NCBI GenBank assembly: GCA_009908855.1
Contig: JAAAOM010000020.1
Coordinates: 1-61,144, forward strand
Length of the DNA: 61,144 bases
Direction: 5' to 3'
Origin: Bacteroidota bacterium
Lineage (GTDB): Bacteria; Bacteroidota; Bacteroidia; Bacteroidales; JAAAOM01
The translations under genes and the position numbers were made by a program. Under the pieces are notes generated by a model, which worked only from the letters and a program-made list of their open reading frames with translations, ran no database searches and was not told the origin of the DNA. This document shows positions 42,997 through 50,647 of this stretch, piece by piece. Within the stretch, counting starts at the first letter, position 1. Every line of letters begins with the position of its first letter.

Positions 42997-43389
42997 TTAA
43001 AAATCGCAGGGAATTAGGACTTCCAGCCCTTCAATTTTTTCAAAGTCTTTTGTATTGCGTGTAATGATGGTAAGTTCGTTGACTAAAGCAGTAGCGGCAA
43101 TAATGGCATCGGGGAGTTTGGTTTTATATTGCTTTCTAATTTCAATGGTACTGTTTACAATATCTTCGTCCAATTCAATAACATCAGCTGCGTTAATGAG
43201 TTCTTGAAATTTTATTTCTTCATCATCTGTAATACCAGCAAAACCAAGTAGTTCAATTTTATTGATGACAGAAATACAAAACTGCCCGTCAATAATATCA
43301 TCAATCATAGATAGTGCTTTTTCGGGCAATGCTTCGCCAATATATTCAATAGCAACGTTTGTGTCAATTAAATATTCCTTTCTTCCCAT
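42997..43389 (-). CDS. PIN-domain toxin (VapC-like)
   Basis: A 130-residue PIN-domain ribonuclease. The first acidic residue lies in YLIDTNVAIEYI, the others in ISVINKIELLG, KTKLPDAIIAATALV and ITRNTKDFE, so the four-residue acidic centre is complete. It overlaps the antitoxin gene by 22 bp and forms the last gene of a three-gene operon with an XRE regulator. Length typical of VapC. Confidence 0.9.
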   Translation of the reverse strand: MGRKEYLIDTNVAIEYIGEALPEKALSMIDDIIDGQFCISVINKIELLGFAGITDDEEIKFQELINAADVIELDEDIVNSTIEIRKQYKTKLPDAIIAATALVNELTIITRNTKDFEKIEGLEVLIPCDF

Positions 43390-43586
43390 TCGTTGCGCAC
43401 TTGGTTTAATTGTTCATTTAGTTCCTTTGCTCGCTCTTTGCTTATAGCACCCCTAAGGCTTGCGGAGAGTTTCTTTTTTTCTTTCTTTTTATCCTTGTCC
43501 AATACCCGGATAATATTAGCAAGCTCAAGGTCTTTTAAAAGCCTTAAAGCGTTGTTGTTCCTAAGCTCTACTGTTACAGTTCTCAT
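43368..43586 (-). CDS. small antitoxin partner of the PIN toxin
   Basis: A 72-residue protein with a short N-terminal beta strand (RTVTVELRNNNALRLLKDLE) and a Lys-rich middle, then a charged helix (AKELNEQLNQVRNEWEE) that could wrap the toxin. This matches the small antitoxins seen before PIN toxins in Bacteroidota. Translationally coupled to both neighbours (4-bp overlap with the XRE stop, 22 bp with the toxin start). It is unlike classical AbrB-type VapB at first sight. Confidence 0.8.
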   Translation of the reverse strand: MRTVTVELRNNNALRLLKDLELANIIRVLDKDKKKEKKKLSASLRGAISKERAKELNEQLNQVRNEWEERNI

Positions 43587-43930
43587 CTTGTTGCTGTTAA
43601 AGTTTTTAATTTTGCATTATTCAGCATAGCATCAATGGTATAAATAATATGTTTACGGTCATCGTCCGGCAATCCATTAATATCATTGAAGCGTTTTAGC
43701 ATACCAGGGTCTTTAAACATATTAATGTCCTCAGTCTCCCCTAATAGATATCCAACTGTAGTATCAAGAAAATCAGCCATTTTTTTAACCACTTCAACAG
43801 AAGGCACCATTTCTTCACGTTCATACCTTCCCACGACAGAATGAGAGGTTTTGAGCATTTTGGCTAATACTTGTTGCGAAAGTCCTTTAGCCTCTCTGCA
43901 CTCCCTAAGTTTTTTACCAAAGCCTTTCAT
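43583..43930 (-). CDS. XRE-family transcriptional regulator of the toxin-antitoxin operon
   Basis: A 115-residue protein. Residues about 5-62 form a Cro/C1-type HTH (LRECREAKGLSQQVLAKMLKTSHSVVGRYERE); a C-terminal helical part (about 75-115) probably dimerises. The first gene of the operon, overlapping the antitoxin by 4 bp. An inverted repeat in its 5' leader is a likely operator, so it is probably an autoregulator that adds a third component to the PIN module. Confidence 0.88.
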   Translation of the reverse strand: MKGFGKKLRECREAKGLSQQVLAKMLKTSHSVVGRYEREEMVPSVEVVKKMADFLDTTVGYLLGETEDINMFKDPGMLKRFNDINGLPDDDRKHIIYTIDAMLNNAKLKTLTATR

Positions 43931-43945
43931 GTTTGAACCTTTTAA

Positions 43946-43986
43946 ATATCAATTAAACCTTGATTTGATATGTTTTTACAAAAATA
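43946..43986 (-). promoter_or_regulatory. promoter and candidate operator of the XRE-antitoxin-PIN operon
   Basis: On the minus strand TATTTTTG (43986-43979) fits the Bacteroidota -7 element. Just downstream lies an inverted repeat ATATCAA...TTGATAT (43946-43952 and 43965-43971), between the start site and the XRE start codon. The position suits repression by the XRE protein. Confidence 0.6.
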
Positions 43987-44197
43987 CGAATCTTTTACGG
44001 GATAATAAAATTTGAAAGTTTTGTGTTTTGAATTGGGTAAGTTAACCTTGAACCTGAAAAGGGTCAGTTTTTTTCAGCCGAATATAATTTTTGTGCATTT
44101 GTATCGTACAACCAGTCCAAACATGCCAAAAGCAAAAAGGACTGATTATCCATGCGAAGGATTACACTGGTGAGAAAGGTTTATTGGAAATTGAGTT
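43987..44197. other. unassigned DNA in the decayed pocket
   Basis: Spacer between the toxin-antitoxin promoter and the first 52-bp direct repeat. It contains a short MPKAKRTDYP-like open frame that ends after 16 codons and a GEKGLLEIELME-like frame ending at the repeat. I recognise neither. Confidence 0.4.
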
Positions 44198-44249
44198 AAT
44201 GGAATGAGGTTAAGTTAAGGTAGCACAAGCGGATGCTTGCGCTAGTTGG
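44198..44249. repeat. 52-bp direct repeat, copy 1, containing a REP-like palindrome
   Basis: Begins AATGGAATGAGGTTAAGTTA and ends GCGCTAGTTGG. It matches 45745-45796 at 51 of 52 positions (C/T at the 30th base or so). Within it, CAAGCGGATGCTTG (44226-44239) is an imperfect palindrome. The two copies bracket the gene stub, the small gene and the second transposase relic. Confidence 0.93.
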
Positions 44250-44250
44250 C

Positions 44251-44352
44251 GAATTTATATTAGAATCGGGTAGCACCGTTATATCTGCCCCTGAAGTGAA
44301 TATCGACGGTGGATTTATTATAGAAAATGGTGCTAAATTTGTTATTGAATAA
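44251..44352 (+). pseudogene. C-terminal stub of a surface protein
   Basis: The 33 residues EFILESGSTVISAPEVNIDG followed by GFIIENGAKFVIE and a stop look like the end of a long repetitive secreted protein of the type found in Bacteroidota (coathanger-stack-like ESGSTV/NIDGGF/ENGAKF). There is no start, and the 52-bp repeat abuts its 5' edge. Confidence 0.6.
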
Positions 44353-44388
44353 TTTCACTAATTTATCCTTAAAAACAAACCATCAATT

Positions 44389-44769
44389 ATGAACCACGGT
44401 TTTATCAATACAAGAAATTTGATCATTTTGATTGCCACTATGATTATTTTATTTAGTACATTCAAATGTAGCAAAGACATTTACTATGATTTGAATATTC
44501 AGAATAATCCTGTTGAATTTAGTTTGAGACTAGAAAATGATTCGTTGATTGAAAATGGCGGTAACCCCAATTACATAGTTTTTTATCATAGTTTTTATTC
44601 AAGTCTGACTGTAGACACGATAGACTATAGCGATGTCTATAAAACCACAATAATAAATTTTTTTGGTGGTGAAATGATTGCTTATACACAAGTTGTTTAT
44701 CATAATATTGATCATGGATTTATTAGCATAGAAGTCCAGGATGAAATATTCCACTTTGAGAGACAATGA
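44389..44769 (+). CDS. small exported or membrane-anchored hypothetical protein
   Basis: A 126-residue protein with an N-terminal hydrophobic segment (about 11-24) followed by FSTFKCSKD, which could be a poor lipobox. The rest is Tyr- and Asn-rich (YYDLNIQNNPVEF, IVFYHSFYSS). I recognise no family. It sits inside the decayed pocket, but its frame is intact from ATG to stop and it follows the stub by 36 bp. Confidence 0.5.
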   Translation: MNHGFINTRNLIILIATMIILFSTFKCSKDIYYDLNIQNNPVEFSLRLENDSLIENGGNPNYIVFYHSFYSSLTVDTIDYSDVYKTTIINFFGGEMIAYTQVVYHNIDHGFISIEVQDEIFHFERQ

Positions 44770-44975
44770 GAATTTAAAGTAAGAATATCAGGTTCGATAG
44801 TTTTTATAACCTTGCCATCTTTTCGAGGTATTATAAACGACCGGGCCAAGACCACAAAGATAATTCAAAGACGTGTTGCAAACATTTCGCTTATGAACTT
44901 GAAAAATACTGAAATTCAGATGAATAGCCCCACTAGTCCAAGCATGTTATCAAAATAAAATAAAAGCAACTGGTT

Positions 44976-45070
44976 CAAGCGTCCGCTTGGATCTTTTGTT
45001 TTTATGCCTTGTAAGATTTTAGAAATACAAGCCCTTCAATTTCAATCAATAACTGCCGCAAGCCCGCTTG
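44976..45070. repeat. two REP-like palindromes
   Basis: CAAGCGTCCGCTTG (44976-44989) is a perfect palindrome, CAAGCCCGCTTG (45059-45070) another close form. Both share the CAAGC...GCTTG core with the 52-bp repeats. They lie 50-145 bp upstream of the broken RAYT gene. The surrounding gene-free stretch 44770-45120 holds nothing else that I recognise. Confidence 0.75.
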
Positions 45071-45120
45071 TGCCTTTATCAAAAATATATTACTTTACAA
45101 TTTGTAAACACAAAAACTGA

Positions 45121-45712
45121 ATGAGCCGCAAATATAAATTCAGAAACCCGGAAGGAATTTATATCATAAGTTTCGCTACAGTTTATTGGCTCGATTTATT
45201 TACCAGAAATATTTATAAAGATATATTATTGGAAAGCTGGAAATATTGTCAAGCCAGCAAGGGTTTAGACATATACGCATGGGTAATAATGAGCAACCAT
45301 GTTTATATGATTATTGGTAGTAAGCAAGATAAAAAGGAGAATATTATTTGTGATATGAAAAGTTTTACTTCAAGAAATTTAAAAGAAAGCATTCAAAATA
45401 ATATTCAGGAGAGTCGACGCGAGTGGATGCTATGGATGCTGAAACGTTCAGGACAAAAAATAGTAATAACAAGGAATTTCATTTGTGGCAACAGCATAAT
45501 AATCCAATAGAACTTACCGATAATAATATAATGCAGCAAAAACTGGATTACCTGTCCGCCGTACAAAGTACTTTGGAAGGCGGGTATTCATAACAATCCG
45601 GTTGAAGCAGGAATAGTATTTAATCCGGAAGATTATGTTTACAGCAGCGCAGGGGATTACGCAGGTAACAAAGGTTTAATTGATATCATTTTAATTGACC
45701 AGGTACTTAAGG
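45121..45712 (+). pseudogene. broken REP-associated tyrosine transposase (RAYT/TnpA_REP)
   Basis: The N-terminal part (45121-about 45460) encodes SRKYKFRNPEGIYIISFATV and AWVIMSNHVYMII, the RAYT core with the HUH motif altered (NHVH to NHVY). A -1 frameshift in an A-run near 45460 leads to NNKEFHLWQQHNNPIEL and KLDY. A 34-nt hairpin insertion interrupts KLDY-IHNNP, and the frame continues IHNNPVEAGIVFNPEDYVYS to the end. So it is inactivated by at least three events. The catalytic-Tyr region appears after the first frameshift. REP-like palindromes flank it on both sides. Confidence 0.85.
45551..45585. repeat. 34-nt hairpin element inserted in the transposase relic
   Basis: The insert begins CCTGTCCGCCGTACAAAGTA and ends GGCGGGT. 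Its centre CAAAGTACTTTG is a perfect 12-bp palindrome and its ends CCGCC/GGCGG pair. Removing 34 nt restores the KLDY-IHNNPVEAG order expected of RAYT proteins, so the insertion boundaries are known to within one base. Confidence 0.7.
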
Positions 45713-45714
45713 CA

Positions 45715-45728
45715 CAAGCGGACACTTG
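45715..45728. repeat. REP-like palindrome downstream of the RAYT relic
   Basis: CAAGCGGACACTTG within GGCACAAGCGGACACTTGCG, with the same CAAGC...CTTG arms as the upstream copies. Confidence 0.7.
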
Positions 45729-45744
45729 CGCCATTATGGGGGAT

Positions 45745-45796
45745 AATGGAATGAGGTTAAGTTAAGGTAGCATAAGCGGATGCTTGCGCTAGTTGG
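45745..45796. repeat. 52-bp direct repeat, copy 2
   Basis: Matches 44198-44249 in the same orientation with one substitution. The REP-like core reads TAAGCGGATGCTTG (45773-45786). Confidence 0.93.
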
Positions 45797-46238
45797 GGTT
45801 CTATCTGCTCTGTTGCTGTATAGCAGCCTGGCCTTTTCAACATTTTTATGAATGCATTACGCGAAATAGGTCATGGAAATACAAAAAAACAAGCGATTAG
45901 CAAGCAGTAAACCTTTGACCAGGCAAAAAAGTCTTATACGAGCCAGAAACATCGAATTCACCACTGTTTCGCCTATTTTATATACATATTCCGCTGGCTT
46001 TATTTAATATGTCTATTGGGTTATGTATCGAAAAACTAAAAAAAGAACTGTATTTTTTCAATAACAAACCCCGAAGCCCCTCTCCAGAGGGGAATTTATG
46101 GTGTTCTTTGTTTAGTTTTTCTATCATTAGGATAATAATTCGATACTCTTTTATTTACTTTCATATTCCCAATGTTATATCTTCCTTTACACTATGATAA
46201 ATCAAAGATGCTTTTATACATTCCTTTTCACGTAGATA
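45797..46238. other. gene-free DNA with a palindromic element
   Basis: Apart from the inverted-repeat element at 46031-46120, I find only short open frames, including a 20-codon MNALREIGHGNTKKQ-like one that I cannot assign. Confidence 0.5.
46031..46120. repeat. approximately 90-bp palindromic (MITE-like) element
   Basis: Outer arms AAAAACTAAAAAAAGAAC (46031-46048) and GTTCTTTGTTTAGTTTTT (46103-46120) are inverted repeats with one mismatch. An inner stem CCCCTCT/AGAGGGG (46077-46092) lies off-centre. The whole could fold into a long hairpin. No coding capacity. Confidence 0.6.
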
Positions 46239-46322
46239 TTACATTTTATCCCGCACAAAGTCGGGGTAATTCGCAAAAACTTCATTTACTCTTGGGTCTG
46301 TCTTTACTATAAGTTTACCCAT
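46239..46322 (-). pseudogene. N-terminal stub of a DUF1801 protein
   Basis: Minus-strand frame MGKLIVKTDPRVNEVFANYP then DFVRDKM and stop, 27 residues. KTDP-V-EVF-NYPDFVRDKM is the typical opening of small DUF1801 proteins; the remaining 100 or so residues are missing. Confidence 0.65.
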
Positions 46323-46323
46323 T

Positions 46324-46446
46324 CTATTCACTTTTAACGCCTACATTATGTTTTTCGGCAATATCCTTCGCGGTTACAAGCCGTTTCGATTGCAATTGGG
46401 TTAAGATTGCTGTCAATCTTGCAAGCCTGGGTTTTACTTTGCCATT
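46324..46446 (-). pseudogene. N-terminal stub of a YafY/WYL-type HTH regulator
   Basis: Minus-strand frame KVKPRLARLTAILTQLQSKR followed by LVTAKDIAEKHNVGVKSE and stop. RL-RLTAIL-QLQSKR-VTA-DIAEK-NVS is the first half of the HTH_11 domain that opens WYL regulators. There is no ATG in frame and the protein stops just before the recognition helix. It abuts the DUF1801 stub, a pairing I have seen between complete genes in this phylum. Confidence 0.65.
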
Positions 46447-46484
46447 CGATTTTTTTAGCTTGTGGCTAAACGCTCAATAAACAA

Positions 46485-47252
46485 CTATAGGTGTATGGTA
46501 AAATCATCGGCGTCATTTAATACCGGGAATTTATTTCTGAAACCTATCAATTCATCTTTGTTTAGTGAAATTTCAAGAACTTCTTCCTTATCTGATAATT
46601 TATGTTCAACCTCTCCCCTTGCGTTCACAACCATTGATCCGCCAATATAATTCACATTATTGCCATCCTCACCTACCCGATTCACACCTATCACAAAACA
46701 CTGATTTTCAATAGCCCTGGCTTGTAGCAATACCTCCCATGCCTGTTGCCTGGCCGCGGGCCAATTGGCCACATAAATAAGTAAATCGTAGTGTGCTTTA
46801 TTCCTACTCCATACAGGAAATCGCAAATCATAGCAAATCAGCGGCATTATTTTAAATCCACAAGTTGATACATATAATTGTTGTTGTCCCGGCACATAAT
46901 TTTTATCCTCAAAGCCCATCGAAAACAAATGTCTTTTATCATAATATTTGGTTGTACCGTCCGGTGTAATCCACAACAACCTGTTATAATAGTTGCCTTC
47001 ATCCCGTACAATTATGCTTCCGGCGATGGTACAATTATATTTTTGGGTACAAGAGATAAAAAATTCATGTGTTAACCCATGCATAGGTTCAGCCAGGTCC
47101 TCGCAATTCATCGAGAAACCGGTTGTACACATTTCCGGCAACAGGATCAAATCGTTGGAAGGCCCTAATTTTTCAATGTGTTTTTTGTAGTTGGCCAGGT
47201 TTCGTTCAATGTCCTGCCAAATGATGTGTGGTTGAACGATGGCTACCTGCAT
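46485..47252 (-). CDS. nitrilase-superfamily omega-amidase (YafV-like)
   Basis: A 255-residue C-N hydrolase. The Glu-Lys-Cys triad is in LILLPEMCTTGF (Glu), YYDKRHLFSMG (Lys) and MPLICYDLRFPVW (Cys). The wording of these motifs matches omega-amidases of the YafV group, which hydrolyse alpha-ketoglutaramate or ketosuccinamate. Family length normal. It is followed by the Hpt gene upstream on the same strand (12-bp gap), so an operon 48767-46485 is likely. Confidence 0.92.
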   Translation of the reverse strand: MQVAIVQPHIIWQDIERNLANYKKHIEKLGPSNDLILLPEMCTTGFSMNCEDLAEPMHGLTHEFFISCTQKYNCTIAGSIIVRDEGNYYNRLLWITPDGTTKYYDKRHLFSMGFEDKNYVPGQQQLYVSTCGFKIMPLICYDLRFPVWSRNKAHYDLLIYVANWPAARQQAWEVLLQARAIENQCFVIGVNRVGEDGNNVNYIGGSMVVNARGEVEHKLSDKEEVLEISLNKDELIGFRNKFPVLNDADDFTIHL

Positions 47253-47264
47253 AGTATTGGGTTT

Positions 47265-47606
47265 TTATTGCATTTGAACTTCCTTAATTTCCTTAATTAC
47301 CTGGTTAATCTTTTCCTTTGCCTTTTCCATTCGTTGTGGTATTTCATCCAGGTTTTGTTTTTTAGACAGGTATATTTCCAATGTATTCAGGTCTTCTTCC
47401 AGTCCTTTTACCCCTACAAAATTTAAACTGGGGATAAATTTATGAATTACACGACTTAATTGCTCGTACTGACTTTCACTATTTGTATCGGATATATACT
47501 GTACCACTTCGGTGGCACTTTCAATAAAAGTATTTAGAATCTCACTAATAAAAGCACTATCGTTATTTGATATTTTTCTTAAATAGTCCAGGTTATATGA
47601 ACTCAT
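47265..47606 (-). CDS. Hpt-domain phosphotransfer protein
   Basis: A 113-residue four-helix protein. LSRVIHKFIPSLNFVGVKGL carries the HxxKxxS/G-like Hpt motif with the phosphoacceptor His (about residue 55). It would pass phosphate between a hybrid kinase and a response regulator. No kinase is encoded nearby; the gene lies in a row with a membrane protein (3-bp gap) and the omega-amidase (12-bp gap). Confidence 0.8.
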   Translation of the reverse strand: MSSYNLDYLRKISNNDSAFISEILNTFIESATEVVQYISDTNSESQYEQLSRVIHKFIPSLNFVGVKGLEEDLNTLEIYLSKKQNLDEIPQRMEKAKEKINQVIKEIKEVQMQ

Positions 47607-47609
47607 CTA

Positions 47610-48767
47610 TCATTCCTTTGATTGTAAATTAAACTTATAATAATCTTCTAAAACACCGGTAATTAACGGTTTATAATACTCCCAAAAAAACCTTTTCGGG
47701 TCGTTCTCATCGCGGCTGTAGAAAATACGTTGTAATTTTTCATTGGGCATAAATGCAAATGTAAAGTAGGGTACATCATTTTCCGAAATATCACCGGCAA
47801 AATAATAGAACAAATAATCCATTGAATGCTGTATAATAAAAGGAAAATTAACAGGTATGCCTGCTTTAAACAATGCCTTTTCCCCTGCATCAGTGGTTGG
47901 TATATTTAATTTAGCCATGGTTTGATTGACCTCAGAACTTTCTATTACATTAAACCAGCCGGTAAATGGTATTTTCGATGGTAAATTATATTCGCTCTGA
48001 TACTCCAGATTGGTTTCAACCACAGGAAATGGTGAATTTAAATGGATTCCATTCTCCAATACCACTATTCGGTTGTTGTTATAAAATACGATTCCTTCAT
48101 TTTTATACGGCCATTTTTTGTTGTACATAGCCGTAAATTTATTAATAATCCATTGTGGCACCTCACCGTCTTTTATATCAAGCGATTTGAAATATCTGCC
48201 CGTCCAGCCCGTCCAGGAAAAATCAAAAAGATCCTGTGTTTTATAACGAATAAGCGGGTTTGTAGGTTGCCCCAACGTATGATACTCAGCCATAATTAAT
48301 TTTCCGGCTTCTTTCATTTCTTTTAATAAATAATAATCGTTTTGATTCAGTCCGCCATAAATCAATGTAGAATTATCCGAATCGCTTAATCCACGGTACC
48401 AGTCGGCATAAAATACGCCATACGCATCAATACAATACATGGCATCATAGGTTTGTGCCAGGCTGTCAATATCCGTTAACCGGATACTTTTAATGTAATA
48501 TTCCTTTTCATCTTTGGTTTTCAGCGGAAAAAAACCATAATAATCTTTGTCTGGCTTATATAGTTCACGATTATTAAAAGCAAAACGATTTTTATTCAGT
48601 ATCCAGAAAAAAGATTCATGCTCATTTAAATTTTTATGTGGCACCGTTTTATTTAACACCAGTATGTTCATCTTCCTTTTATCCTGTACCAACCAGGAAA
48701 TAAAAAGTGTGGCAACGGCCAGCGAAACAAGTATTAAACAAATAATTAATATTCGGCTCGATTTCAT
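47610..48767 (-). CDS. membrane-anchored hypothetical protein
   Basis: A 385-residue protein with one N-terminal transmembrane helix (about 6-26) and a large extracytoplasmic domain. Segments such as YDAMYCIDAYGVFYADWYRG, LIYGGLNQNDYYLLKEM and GKLIMAEYHTLG suggest an alpha/beta fold, perhaps like a family related to glycoside hydrolase or deacetylase folds. I do not recognise it. First gene of the predicted operon with the Hpt protein and amidase. Confidence 0.6.
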   Translation of the reverse strand: MKSSRILIICLILVSLAVATLFISWLVQDKRKMNILVLNKTVPHKNLNEHESFFWILNKNRFAFNNRELYKPDKDYYGFFPLKTKDEKEYYIKSIRLTDIDSLAQTYDAMYCIDAYGVFYADWYRGLSDSDNSTLIYGGLNQNDYYLLKEMKEAGKLIMAEYHTLGQPTNPLIRYKTQDLFDFSWTGWTGRYFKSLDIKDGEVPQWIINKFTAMYNKKWPYKNEGIVFYNNNRIVVLENGIHLNSPFPVVETNLEYQSEYNLPSKIPFTGWFNVIESSEVNQTMAKLNIPTTDAGEKALFKAGIPVNFPFIIQHSMDYLFYYFAGDISENDVPYFTFAFMPNEKLQRIFYSRDENDPKRFFWEYYKPLITGVLEDYYKFNLQSKE

Positions 48768-48983
48768 AAGATAGATTTTTTAGAGCATGATGCAACATTT
48801 CATTAATTAAAAATAATTATTCTATTTAATTATTTAAAAAAAAAAGTAGTTGCCGGAGGTAAAATAACTCAAATAAAAAAAATAGGGATATAATAATTAT
48901 GGTATAAGAATTGCATTACGATAACTAAAGAATTTATATTAAATTCGCGTTTTTCAAGTTAATTATTATAAAGTTACGATATC

Positions 48984-50318
48984 ATGAGTTATACGAGAAA
49001 ATCAGTAATGCTGCTGTTACTTGCAGTACAGGTTATGGGTGTGAATGCTCAAAAAATCTGGGAAAATCCTAAATATGGTACAGATAGTGCATCACGTATG
49101 GAATGTGCAGCAGCATTATCAACCATGAATGAATTTGTAAAAATAGATTTATATGACTATGCTTTTGATGGATGGGCAACAGCCTATACCAATTGCCCTG
49201 GTGCCAGTAAAAACATTTACATTTATGGTGAAAAAATAATGGACCATAAAATAAAAAATGCAGAGACTGATGAGCAAAAACAAGCGTTTATTGACACATT
49301 AATAGCTTTATACGATAAACGAATTGAAAATTTTGGACAGAAAGAATTTGTACTGGGTAAAAAGGGTATTGATATGATCAAGTACATGCCTGAAAACATA
49401 AAAGCCGGATATGATGTGCTGGGGCAGGCGATTGAACTGGGTGAAAGTAAAACATCTGAATCGGTTTTCGTAACCTATATGCAGGTTTCATATCGGTTGT
49501 ATGATGCTGAAGAGATTAGCTCCGACCAGTTTATTAACGATTATTTAAAAACGGTTGAATACCTGGAAAATGATCCCCGTCGAAGCAGCCGTACTGACAG
49601 GGCCATTCAGACGATTGAAAATTTATTTGCTGAAAGCGGCGCTGCCAATTGTGAGAAACTGGTTGAAATATTCAATCCTAAATTTGAGGCTGACCCGGAT
49701 AATTTGGATCAACTAAAAAAAATTACTTCTTTATTGGCTGATAAAGAATGCCAGGACAATCAATTATATGCCAATGCCACCGAAAAGTTATATACGATGG
49801 AACCATCAGCCGAGGCGGCCTATAAATTGGCACGTTTATTCAAAACCCGAAATGAATTTGAAAAGGCAAAGGAATACTACCAAAAAGCCATTGATAATCA
49901 GACGGATGATAACAAAAAAGCCGATTACTATCTTGAATTGGCCTCTATCACACTCAACGAATTCAAGAATAAAATTGAAGCCCGTAAATATGCACGCAGT
50001 GCCATCGATCTGAATCCGGAATTAGGACTTGCCTACATTGTTATTGGCAATGCTTATGCAGGCAGCGCGGATGAATGCGGAAAAGATGCCTTTGAAAAAG
50101 GAGCCGTTTACTGGGTTGCAATCGATAAATACGCCAAGGCTAAATCGATTGATCCGTCGGTTACTGAACGCGCCAATACATTGATTAATCGTTATTCCAA
50201 ATATTTCCCGGGACAGGAAGAGGCCTTTTTTAGGAATTTAACGGATGGAGACACCTATAAAGTGGAATGTTGGATTAACGAAACCACTACAGTACGCACT
50301 ATTAAATCGAGTAACTGA
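48984..50318 (+). CDS. secreted TPR-repeat protein
   Basis: A 444-residue protein with a signal peptide (about 1-22, VNA-QK). Several TPR-like helical pairs: LYDYAFDGWATAYTNCP near the start, then AAYKLARLFKTRNEFEKAKEYYQKA and YYLELASITLNEFKNKIEARKYARSAIDLNPELGLAYIVIGNAYA near the C-terminus. These proteins sit in the periplasm or outer membrane as scaffolds. Conserved Cys residues (ADECGKD) are noted. A terminator follows 80 bp later. Confidence 0.82.
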   Translation: MSYTRKSVMLLLLAVQVMGVNAQKIWENPKYGTDSASRMECAAALSTMNEFVKIDLYDYAFDGWATAYTNCPGASKNIYIYGEKIMDHKIKNAETDEQKQAFIDTLIALYDKRIENFGQKEFVLGKKGIDMIKYMPENIKAGYDVLGQAIELGESKTSESVFVTYMQVSYRLYDAEEISSDQFINDYLKTVEYLENDPRRSSRTDRAIQTIENLFAESGAANCEKLVEIFNPKFEADPDNLDQLKKITSLLADKECQDNQLYANATEKLYTMEPSAEAAYKLARLFKTRNEFEKAKEYYQKAIDNQTDDNKKADYYLELASITLNEFKNKIEARKYARSAIDLNPELGLAYIVIGNAYAGSADECGKDAFEKGAVYWVAIDKYAKAKSIDPSVTERANTLINRYSKYFPGQEEAFFRNLTDGDTYKVECWINETTTVRTIKSSN

Positions 50319-50643
50319 TGCGCTTTCAATATCCAACCAGTATCATAAAATAATTAAACTGCGGTATCATGCATAATATCACAGTTTATCCAACAAGTAA
50401 AAATCCCGGTGAATGATCATTCATCGGGATTTTTAATAGTAAATCTATTTTTTAAACAGTGAATTAATTATCAAAAAACCTAACTAATTGATAGAATGAA
50501 ACAGCCAAAATAAGAAATCCCTTTCCCTGCGCAGGGAAAAATTTCTTTTTTCGACCACCTGATTTGACATTTCCTTGTTTTATCAACGAATAATAATATG
50601 AATTGTAAACGCGTATAAGTTAATATACTTAGTAATTACCACA
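50319..50643. other. intergenic region with terminator and repeat
   Basis: The stretch between the TPR gene and the first PhoB-like regulator holds the terminator at 50398-50437 and most of the 43-bp inverted repeat. Nothing else is recognised. Confidence 0.7.
50398..50437 (+). terminator. intrinsic terminator
   Basis: AAAAATCCCG, a loop containing the self-complementary ATGATCAT, and CGGGATTTTT form a strong bidirectional hairpin with A- and T-runs. Confidence 0.88.
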
Positions 50644-50647
50644 CTAG
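50605..50647 (-). repeat. 43-bp repeat overlapping the regulator 3' end (inverted copy at 61090)
   Basis: Read on the minus strand this is CTAGTGTGGTAATTACTAA...TTAACTTATACGC-TTTAC. It matches 61090-61132 on the plus strand except for three or so substitutions. It starts inside the last codon and stop of the PhoB-like gene. Confidence 0.85.

Noticed and set aside
14953-46145. A shared 19-bp string TTAGGATAATAATTCGATA at 14953 and 46127
   Set aside because: AT-rich and without extended similarity on either side; chance identity is plausible in 61 kb.
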